IMG/VR virus record: IMGVR_UViG_3300028548_005929
Coordinates: 1 to 28,115 of that record
Strand: one strand, 5' to 3'
Origin: a virus
Length of the DNA: 28,115 nt
The position numbers and the translations under genes were made by a program. The number at the start of each line of letters is the position of its first letter. The first letter of the stretch is position 1. Under the pieces are notes generated by a model. That model was given only the letters and a program-made list of their open reading frames with translations, ran no database searches and had not been told where the DNA came from. Below are positions 12,601 through 20,103 of this stretch, one piece after another.

Positions 12601-15600
12601 TCTGCGGCCTGTATTATTGACCCTTCTGGGTTCCGTTGAGCAAACTCTTCTGCGGCTTGTTGCCCTTCCTCGATTCTTGATGCGAGTATCTCTGTATTAG
12701 GCGTTGCATCGCTAGACTCCCTGCCTGCTTCGCGTCTTTTTCTAAATCTTTCGAGTTGTCGTTTTGTAATTTCTGAAATTGTTTCATTGGTTGATGCTCC
12801 TCGGTATCCAGCCTCTTTGGCTGAGTTAATCATGTAGAACCATCTCATTGCTTGTAGAGATGCTGGGTCGTTGGTCTTGCCAGAGATCTTGTCGTACTCT
12901 TCCTTAAAAACTGTAGAGAACTCTTGAAACAGTTTGTCCTCATCTACAGTCACAGGAACGCCTGTGTTCTTTTCAAACAGCCCTTCAAAGTAGCTGCGAA
13001 TAAACCTAGATTCCCATACGTCTATTGTCGTGTATCGTGAGTCGCCCGTCAAGTTTAGAGTGTAGGAGCCAATCTTCTTACCAAAGATAAACATCCTCGG
13101 TATAACCTCATCTTGTCCTGTCGCTTGCTTTACAAGAGACTTTATCGCGCTCATGCCAGACACATTACTTTTGTAACCCATCTGCCTATTAAACTGCTGA
13201 AGCTCTTTTGCTGTAACGCCTTCACGAAGGTAATCAACAGCAGCTTTAACTGGATTAGGTGTATTTGAAAACTGTTGAATTAGCGAGTCAAAAACCTTTA
13301 GCGACATAGCTTTAGTTGGAGCGGTTGTGCCTGAAATTTGAAAAGGAGAGCTTGCTACAACACGGTTACCTTTGGGGCTTAGACCTAACTCAATGTCGTT
13401 AAGGTTACCTTTCTTCTTGTACAATTCAAAAAGATTTAGAGCATCACCTACGTTTGCAGATAGCACCGTGGCTGGAGATGTAAGGCCATTTGACACTTGA
13501 TAAAACAACATATCGTCATCAGTGATTGTTCCATAATCTCCCTCAAGGGCCGCCTTAATTGCCCTCATATCCTCGGCATAATAATCCGCATACTTAGGAT
13601 TCTTTGATACAAACGTCTGAATATCCTTGATAGCCCTTTTTGAGGCCGTTCTTACTTTGCTTGGATCTACTGTACCTTTTACCTCAGACATAACTTTAGG
13701 CCAGAAGTTTCCAAAGAACTCTTCTTCTACCGCAGAGTTATAGTCTGCATACTTTGTTTTTGCTCTTTCAACTAAGCCTTCTATAGGGCTGGACGATTTA
13801 GCCATCATTATGTTTGAAGAAGATACGGTTGGGTCTTCAACGACCTCTGCACTTTCTTGAGCTTCTTCAGGTAAAGGGGCAACCCTATCAAAGGTCTCAT
13901 CTATTTCTCTGCCAATACCTCTTTCAGGGACGGCTTGTAGGCCTTTCTCTAATGCTTTTAAGGATCTAATTTGACCACGCTTTCTGCCGCCAATTTCTCC
14001 AGATTCAAGCCTATCAAGAACACTCTCAAAGGACTGAAACCCTGTTCCGTTTAATGCATTTCCAGTTTTTTCAAAGAAGCTAAACATTCGATTGATGAGG
14101 CTTCTTGGCTTACCAGATATTAACGATCTATCTTTTCTTGCGTACCTAACAAACTCAGCAACAGCCTCTTCCATTTGGCTGACAGGGGGCAGGTTGTCAT
14201 AACGCCGTTGAGCGTTGTTATAAAACGTCTCGTTGCCTGTGCCAGGGAATATTTTTTTCTTAACGGCGTTTTCTAAAAGCCGCCACTCAGCATCTTCCCA
14301 AAGATCAAGGTCTCTGACAGCGTGAACCACTTCGTGATCAAGAATCTCAGCTAATGCCGCCTCTCTTGCTTCGGGACTCTCGTCCCTAGCCATCATATTG
14401 GCCCTGTCTAAAGCAAGAAATGTAGTTCTTGGAGAGGAGTTGTAATACCCAGCAGCCGTTTTAACGACATCTGTCTCAGATTGGTCTCCTTCTAAGATTA
14501 GCTGACCATCTCTAGTAACAGGCCCATACTTTAACGCATCAAGCACCCTTAACCTGACATCGTCTAGACCAAATCCCTTTAAAGTCTTTGACAGTTTTTG
14601 CTCTAACTTTTGAGCCTCTTCAGAAACATTTTCTTTGTAAGGCTCGATTTCAAACGTTGGTGGTTGAGGTGGCGACGGAAGCATAGTCAGTGCTGGAACA
14701 GTATCGTCAGCTTGCACTACGCCAGAATTTTTTAATGCTTTTTGCAAAGCCGTGGCAACTACTCGCTTACGCTTCTCACTAGAAACATCAGGAAGCTGCG
14801 ATTCAATATTTGCTACAGTCCCATCACCTGTTGCGGTCACATAGGTTAAGGCTTCGTTGTACTGCCTTCTTGTAAACGACTTGGGCCTAAAGTCAGGCAA
14901 AGATGCGGCAGCATCACCAGGGATGATTGGAAGCTTTTTTAATTCACTAACAAGAAACAATCTTTGTGACGGGGACATCTTGCTAACATTTGACTCGTTA
15001 ACTATTTGCTCAAAGGCATAGGACAGTTGAGGAGAGTCAACGTCAGAGACTATGTTTTTTGACTCTAAGACAGACTTTATCTCAGCCTTAGTAGATCTAT
15101 CGTCTTGATATTCTTTACGTCTACGGGCCGCCTCCGCGCCCACAGAGCCAAAATCAGTAATACCCTCTGAAGCGTCAGGTTCTTTTGCTCCAACTAACAC
15201 ATCAAAAACTTTAGGATACTTGTCACCAAGTATTAACTTAGCTTCTCTTTGAGTAAACTCAGCTTTTTCCGGCTGTCCATTTTTTCGTCGCTCAAAGTTT
15301 ATTTGTTGGGCGGCGGTCATATTAGACAGCGGTTTGTATATCTTTTGACCACGATCAGTTAAAGGAGGAACCCCATACTGTTGCTGATGCAAAGCATCAA
15401 TACTCAGCCCTTCAACAAAGTTAGATCCAAAGCCAGTTGTGGTGTTTGCGGCCTCATTCAAAACTTCCGCTGTAATTGTGTGGCCTTGAGGCCTTACAAG
15501 CTTTTGCCCAACCATGAACAACGATTCGGACTGTTGAGGGTTGTATGCATCTGGAGCTAAATCCAAAGAGTCGATTACCGAATTGGTAATGTTCCGATTA

Positions 15601-17228
15601 ATAAGTTCTTGGTTTAGGTTTGATGCAAGGTGGGCTGCGGCCTCGTACTCGACAGCAGATGACCCATACTCTTTGCCATCAATAGAATGTACAACTTTAT
15701 ATTCATTTCTAGCGCCTTGCGGCGTTGAAACTTGCTCTGTAATAACTTTAAAATCACCCGCATCAGGAAACACGCCCTCACTTAATGATGCATCTTTAGC
15801 TATCTGTGAGGCATATGTCTTACCAATACCCTTGTATGTCTCTGTATTGCTAGTGCCGCCATAAGAGCCAACAGTCGGATCAAGTTGTTGTTTCGGGTTA
15901 AATTGCTGACCTCCACGGACAGAAGACCCTATAGCTTCTAGCTGCTGCCCTCTAGTAGGCACTGCGTCAGCATCTTGTCCTTGCTGATATTCAAATTCCT
16001 TGCTTAACTTTTCTCTTAATTCCGCCTCATGCCGAGCTATGTCGGCTTTGCTGTAATAAATTTCTCGTTGATTTTCTTCTTCTTCTCTTAAAACAGCTTC
16101 TTTTTCTTCTAAAGACGATTGAACAATCCTGTTTCTGCGGTTAGCAACACCAACAGATACTCCATCTACCAACGCGCCAGCGCCAAAGCCAACAGTAAAG
16201 TCATCCCACAAACTTTCACCGACCTCAATGCTGTCATCGTACATACCAACTTGAATAGCATCTTGAGCCAGACTATTTACGACTTCTTGTAGTCCTTCTT
16301 TTGCTCCCGTACCTAAAGAACTTTTAACGCGCTCCATGCCGTTCATTACTCTAGACACTTCTTTTGATAGGCGGATTTGTTGGTTAAGTAAGTTTGTTGC
16401 TAGAACCTCATCACCAGCATCAAGAGCTTTTTGCCTTTGCGAGTTAAGCGCCTCTAGTCGCTCTCTTGGTTCTTTAATACCGCGAACTTTTTTCAACACA
16501 CCTAAAGGTGTAAGCGCCTCCGTAGCGCCAACAACACCGCCCAAAAGAATTGAGCTATCAGCAGTATCTTGATCTATCTCAATACCCTTGGCCCTAGATG
16601 CAGCTATTCTTTGAGCTTGATCATCAGCGCCAAAACCAGAGCCTGATGCGATTGTAGATCCTGAACCAATAACTCCAGCAGCTTTAGCACTAGCGCCAAG
16701 AGCGCCAGCAACTTTAGCCAAACCTAAGCCAGGAACAGCAAAAGAAGCAATAGATCCTAACGCCTCAGAAACTTTAACCGCATAGCTATCTCTATATGCT
16801 TCATCAACCCCAAGGGCTGAATCCAATGCTTGCTTGCCTTCAGTAGCAAGCCGAATAATTTCGTTTTCTTCGCCGCTATCTATTAAGGATTCTAGACTGG
16901 AACCAACATCTTCAGCGCCTAAATAGGTAGCAAGATCCCCTGCTTTGTTTGTTGCAGCATCAGCTAGGTGGGCAAGACCGGCACCAGAAGATAAAAGTCC
17001 TTGCCCTAAGCCTCTGACAGGTGCAGCAAGCAACTCTGACGGGAGCCCTAGAGCGTAATCAACAGTGCTCATCTCTTCATATTCTTGGTTAATGCCAAGC
17101 TCTTTGAAGTATGTTTCTCGCTCTATTTTTCCGTCATAAAACTTATCGTAAAGACTTGTGGCTAAATCGTAATCAGATAAATCGTCATACTCTGGGTGTT
17201 GCTCTCTAAAAGAAACTAAACCTGCCAT
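9648..17228 (-). CDS. Giant polyvalent virion protein with zincin motif and LPD38-like domain (gp16-position ejection protein)
   Basis: A 2526-residue protein, probably packaged in the virion and injected with DNA. The N-terminus has Gly/Ala-rich hydrophobic stretches (about 60-110, 150-200 and 335-360) suited to membrane interaction, then a charged coiled coil (about 365-420). HEVVHA at 965-970 with EEAVAEF 50 residues later fits a zinc metallopeptidase (zincin). From about 1935 to 2330 (NPEFVIGNFSRD, VENAVRLATF, FFNASVQG) it resembles LPD38, a domain of phage polyvalent proteins. The C-terminus is Lys/Arg-rich helix. ATG 17228 overlaps the preceding stop (TGATG); a TTG one codon earlier is less likely. 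As last gene of the late run it holds the T7 gp16 position but is twice as long, and I see no transglycosylase motif. Domain names are from memory. Confidence 0.8.
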   Translation of the reverse strand: MAGLVSFREQHPEYDDLSDYDLATSLYDKFYDGKIERETYFKELGINQEYEEMSTVDYALGLPSELLAAPVRGLGQGLLSSGAGLAHLADAATNKAGDLATYLGAEDVGSSLESLIDSGEENEIIRLATEGKQALDSALGVDEAYRDSYAVKVSEALGSIASFAVPGLGLAKVAGALGASAKAAGVIGSGSTIASGSGFGADDQAQRIAASRAKGIEIDQDTADSSILLGGVVGATEALTPLGVLKKVRGIKEPRERLEALNSQRQKALDAGDEVLATNLLNQQIRLSKEVSRVMNGMERVKSSLGTGAKEGLQEVVNSLAQDAIQVGMYDDSIEVGESLWDDFTVGFGAGALVDGVSVGVANRRNRIVQSSLEEKEAVLREEEENQREIYYSKADIARHEAELREKLSKEFEYQQGQDADAVPTRGQQLEAIGSSVRGGQQFNPKQQLDPTVGSYGGTSNTETYKGIGKTYASQIAKDASLSEGVFPDAGDFKVITEQVSTPQGARNEYKVVHSIDGKEYGSSAVEYEAAAHLASNLNQELINRNITNSVIDSLDLAPDAYNPQQSESLFMVGQKLVRPQGHTITAEVLNEAANTTTGFGSNFVEGLSIDALHQQQYGVPPLTDRGQKIYKPLSNMTAAQQINFERRKNGQPEKAEFTQREAKLILGDKYPKVFDVLVGAKEPDASEGITDFGSVGAEAARRRKEYQDDRSTKAEIKSVLESKNIVSDVDSPQLSYAFEQIVNESNVSKMSPSQRLFLVSELKKLPIIPGDAAASLPDFRPKSFTRRQYNEALTYVTATGDGTVANIESQLPDVSSEKRKRVVATALQKALKNSGVVQADDTVPALTMLPSPPQPPTFEIEPYKENVSEEAQKLEQKLSKTLKGFGLDDVRLRVLDALKYGPVTRDGQLILEGDQSETDVVKTAAGYYNSSPRTTFLALDRANMMARDESPEAREAALAEILDHEVVHAVRDLDLWEDAEWRLLENAVKKKIFPGTGNETFYNNAQRRYDNLPPVSQMEEAVAEFVRYARKDRSLISGKPRSLINRMFSFFEKTGNALNGTGFQSFESVLDRLESGEIGGRKRGQIRSLKALEKGLQAVPERGIGREIDETFDRVAPLPEEAQESAEVVEDPTVSSSNIMMAKSSSPIEGLVERAKTKYADYNSAVEEEFFGNFWPKVMSEVKGTVDPSKVRTASKRAIKDIQTFVSKNPKYADYYAEDMRAIKAALEGDYGTITDDDMLFYQVSNGLTSPATVLSANVGDALNLFELYKKKGNLNDIELGLSPKGNRVVASSPFQISGTTAPTKAMSLKVFDSLIQQFSNTPNPVKAAVDYLREGVTAKELQQFNRQMGYKSNVSGMSAIKSLVKQATGQDEVIPRMFIFGKKIGSYTLNLTGDSRYTTIDVWESRFIRSYFEGLFEKNTGVPVTVDEDKLFQEFSTVFKEEYDKISGKTNDPASLQAMRWFYMINSAKEAGYRGASTNETISEITKRQLERFRKRREAGRESSDATPNTEILASRIEEGQQAAEEFAQRNPEGSIIQAADQNPEIKLAVAQQEMLDGATPLSIQSGSHTLGNKFVYQIQDKLVGLKNVEKQINDWRKGLGLKPLTEEESPYRGEESVPGKIGFAGQEFEENRKKPLANKIAKNGLDLNDIDEFLTLRHAIERNKTINLRDSQRDPEVNPGSGSLKTGEPLTDSFVKDRMRNRYGMTWNDSTGTWSGGNSKAKKFLDVAQDVDQIVRETMNTTVAGGLISRENADVINSAYKYYAPLRGKEIEDDYAESVITSSGLSTKGKESLRAMGRESAAQSPLGHIMLNAERAIVRSIKNKEFGQRLVNLVKSSPDNSFWRVISPDDPRMSRGFEKKYTYVGKDPDMQGQKFTEVPEGYSRKDFLQLITVKPDFLSPTMDNDLIGVKVDGKQVYVEITDKRMRDAVISFDVGTVDGLLQKFSVVNRWLSMVNTSLNPEFVIGNFSRDVQTAIFNILGEQDMSQGKARDQELVRKVMLDVVPSMGVFYKGLRRYNPKTGSLTDFVTGMSPQDKADFLEFMQAGAKADWFHSRPPEDQIKSIQSMVDMANGTFKGNFQSRFNSVKDFIEDSNSAVENAVRLATFKASRDEMLNSGVPRAEAVKTAASLAKNLTINFNRKGMAGDVLNATFLFFNASVQGTANFARGLFGPTGNPFSKEASRVKQGAVGGLIMMGALSAMRGEEESEENPKTGRSYYSEIPDYVKERNMVIMAENGKEFYTIPLPYGYNTFHVVGQTAYEIAKGNLSVTRGSADVLSAFAGSFSPIGFGPASAFPTISQPAIEIMSNENFFGSPIYRTNVGFGTELPDSQMHMGSTRAPFISVAENLNKLFNGNEQESGAVDISPDTLEHMTEFMFGGAGTFGLRNMDAFDKWSKGEKLKTKEIPFFRRIKGEPDMRQSQSDYYERRKKIQQKSSRIDSLRGRERIDYRKENSIYLSMISTLSSTEKRLQALRKRRAAARRMADTSPETAIRAATIEQKMYEDIADQQARFNKIYDRNVGRTK

Positions 17229-20101
17229 CAATCTTGCGCTCCATACGAGCCTCTTAGTCCGAGAGGGTCGTTTTCACGACCTTTTGTTGGATTATTATTT
17301 TGATTAGTTTGCATATTGCCAGTTTCAACGTTACCGCTAGACCTATATAAACCGAATCCCCGCATAAGCTCTTCAACATACTCACGAATTTCTGTTGGAG
17401 ATGGAGTTGTAACGCTACTGTCAATGAAATCTTGTGTTTGAGTTGATATCATCGGGGCGTATATAGATAGCTGTTGTGTGTGACGCATCCGCTCAGAATC
17501 ATTTGCCAGATCTTTATATCTTTCCGCTGATATCATTGTTGTAAGCTGATCAAGAGCAAACTTTCTGTCTGCCTGAGTGTTAGCAACAATAGCTTTAGCT
17601 GCCTCTGTCTCAACGCCAGCCATAGCCTTTGCAGCATCAACATCCATTCCAGCAGCAACAAGCTCTGCTCTTCTGTCGGCATCGTAAGACTTAACGATCA
17701 TTTCATTAGTTGCTTGCCTGCCCCGCTGCCTAGACTCTTCAGTCTTCATACCAAGAGTCATTTTTGCCTCTTGCTGAGACATCATCATCCGAGTAGAAAG
17801 CTGTTCTTCGGCGCTTGCTTCTTTTCTTCCTTGCCGCCTAATGTCAGCCGCAGTTTTACCAGCCTCAGAAATACCTTTAGAAAGATTGCCTCCAGCTATT
17901 CCAGCACCCAACTGTATCAATGCTTGAGCGCCAGCTTCTTTCCTAGCCTCGTCGCGTATTGTTTGCGCCCTTGCTTCTTGACTTTGAATCAAGCTTGAGT
18001 AGTCGGGCGCATACTTGCCAAAGTCAGGAATATAGCCTTTTATCAGGCTTTCGTAGTTGGCGGTTTTGTTTCTTATCTTGTCTGCGGCAGTAGAAATATC
18101 GCCTATAGCAGTCCTTGCTGACTCATAATTAACATCTTCAGATGCAATATTAAGATTTTTTATACCTGCTTGAGCGTCAGCATAAACATTGCCGGTAGAT
18201 TCAAACTTCTTGCTTTCTTTATCAACCTTTTCATCAACATTTGTCTCTGACAATGCAGTTTTAATAGTTTCGGCGTCAAGTTTGTTTACCTTTTGCCCGT
18301 CTTCTCTTATCGCGTTACTTTCGTCGCTTGCAGCAGCAAGCGCCGTAGCTACATCTACATTTTCTTTAATTACCTTGCTGTTATCTTCGGTTACAGCGTT
18401 AGAAAGTATCCTTGCTGACCCATCAGTGTTTTGTCCAACAGACGGTTGTTCTGCTCTATTTAATTTATCCGTAATTAACGCTGCAATACCGTCATCTTCA
18501 GGATTGATTTCAGTCTTAGACGCAGAGTACATATCTATAAGAGCTTGCGCTTCTTCCTTGTTGCCGTCCTGATAAAGCTTCCCAGCTCTTTCACGCAACT
18601 CAGGTGGGAATCCGGCTGGCATTTCGATTGAATCGAATCGAAATGCTTTGCTACCAGCCTCTAGATTTAATTCTGGATATCGTCGTTGAGCTTCTTCAAG
18701 TGAGATTGTTTCATTAGTGGTTCCAAGATCTTTTTTAAAGCCGCCAGACCCTCTCTCGGCCTGTCTATCTCTCAAGGCCCGTAAGTCTGTCGTTACATCT
18801 TGAGTTGGCGTTTCGTTTTCTAACTCTGATAAGCGGATAGCTTCTGCATCACGGGCGTTAGCGTTGTCCCTCAAAATATTTGAGAGTAAAGGATAGCCCT
18901 CTTCTAGTGTTGGTTTCTGTGTTTGCAGGTAAGCAACATAATCGTCAAAAGTTTTTGGAGCCTCGTTGTTAGTTGGAACCCCGTCTGGGAACTTGGCGCG
19001 AATGTATCCTTCAGCATCATCAGTGTAGGCATCAGGAGCTTGAACGATTCTTTGCTGTCCTGACGCTGTCCCTTGAATTTCTCTTAATCTTGCCGCTTGT
19101 GCAGCATTCATTCTCGCTTGATCATCACCTTGCCGCCCTGAACTCGATGAATCAACACCACTAAGGCCGGTAGGGAACTGAAGTCCCCGTATTCTTTCTT
19201 CAGGCACAACTACTTCAGCGTTGTTATTAACAACTTGATTGTTAGATTCCGCTAAAATGCTTTGAAGCATTTCGCCTACAGGAGCGTCGCCTTGACCCTG
19301 ACCTTTCATGGAGGCTAGTTTTGCTCTAATTGCATCAGCAGTGCCTGCTGGGGCTTGAAATGGGTTGCTTCTTGTGTCAGTTGACTCTTGTGGCGTAGGC
19401 GCTTTAAACATTGGAGGATTTAAAGGCTCAAAGTCAGTACTTACACCTTGAGTAAACCTGTCTAGAGGGTTGTATCGCGACTCGGTAAGACCCTCTATAT
19501 AAGATCCAACCCTTGATGGATTAATCAACTCATTAAGATCTGAAAATTTTGAAGCATCAGCTTGCTCTTGAGCGGTACCAAAAATTGAGTCTACATCTTC
19601 TTGTGTAATCCCGCCGATCCTACCCTGCATATCTCTTACGGCCTCGCTGCCCCCAGGAAGCTCAGCCAAATAGGCTAGTCGCGCTAAGTTATTTTCGCGC
19701 TCAGCAAGTTTTGCGTCTTCAGAAGACATAGCATTAAGATAAGGGTTTGGAATAGTTAGTCCTTGAGCCATACGCACAACGCCACCACTGTACATTCCCA
19801 TTTGAGGTGCTGGCTGCTGCATAGGCATTTGACCGCCCATAGGAGGCATAGGCCGCCCTTGAGGCTGACCCATAGATGCCATTTGCCGTTGAGGCGTTGT
19901 AGGATTCACGCCCAGAAGCTGATCTTTTACAGTGCCTTGAGGCTTTTGATTCTGAGCATAACGCGCTCGCATATCCTTACGGCGTTTAATCTCAGACACA
20001 ACAAGGAACTGAGGCGCTTGGCCTGAAGGGTTCTGAGCTTCTTTTTGTAAGGCTGCATCAGGCAAGCCTTTGATCATGTCTTCTGTGTCAATTATATTCA
20101 T
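17228..20101 (-). CDS. Large helical virion protein (gp15-position ejection protein)
   Basis: A 957-residue protein likely to be an internal virion or ejection protein. The N-terminus (TEDMIKGLPDAALQKEA...APQFLVVSEIKRRKDMRAR, residues 6-46) matches, from memory, the start of structural proteins in marine phages. Residues about 60-110 are Gln/Pro/Met/Gly-rich, and most of the middle is polar and probably disordered. About 690-880 is Ala/Glu/Arg-rich and should form long helices or coiled coil, interrupted by a short hydrophobic LIQLGAGIAGG at about 725. The gene begins 2 nt after the 674-aa gene ends and its stop overlaps the next ATG, so it is cotranscribed. Assignment as gp15-like rests on position, size and helicity, not on sequence identity. 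Confidence 0.7.
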   Translation of the reverse strand: MNIIDTEDMIKGLPDAALQKEAQNPSGQAPQFLVVSEIKRRKDMRARYAQNQKPQGTVKDQLLGVNPTTPQRQMASMGQPQGRPMPPMGGQMPMQQPAPQMGMYSGGVVRMAQGLTIPNPYLNAMSSEDAKLAERENNLARLAYLAELPGGSEAVRDMQGRIGGITQEDVDSIFGTAQEQADASKFSDLNELINPSRVGSYIEGLTESRYNPLDRFTQGVSTDFEPLNPPMFKAPTPQESTDTRSNPFQAPAGTADAIRAKLASMKGQGQGDAPVGEMLQSILAESNNQVVNNNAEVVVPEERIRGLQFPTGLSGVDSSSSGRQGDDQARMNAAQAARLREIQGTASGQQRIVQAPDAYTDDAEGYIRAKFPDGVPTNNEAPKTFDDYVAYLQTQKPTLEEGYPLLSNILRDNANARDAEAIRLSELENETPTQDVTTDLRALRDRQAERGSGGFKKDLGTTNETISLEEAQRRYPELNLEAGSKAFRFDSIEMPAGFPPELRERAGKLYQDGNKEEAQALIDMYSASKTEINPEDDGIAALITDKLNRAEQPSVGQNTDGSARILSNAVTEDNSKVIKENVDVATALAAASDESNAIREDGQKVNKLDAETIKTALSETNVDEKVDKESKKFESTGNVYADAQAGIKNLNIASEDVNYESARTAIGDISTAADKIRNKTANYESLIKGYIPDFGKYAPDYSSLIQSQEARAQTIRDEARKEAGAQALIQLGAGIAGGNLSKGISEAGKTAADIRRQGRKEASAEEQLSTRMMMSQQEAKMTLGMKTEESRQRGRQATNEMIVKSYDADRRAELVAAGMDVDAAKAMAGVETEAAKAIVANTQADRKFALDQLTTMISAERYKDLANDSERMRHTQQLSIYAPMISTQTQDFIDSSVTTPSPTEIREYVEELMRGFGLYRSSGNVETGNMQTNQNNNPTKGRENDPLGLRGSYGAQD

Positions 20102-20103
20102 CG

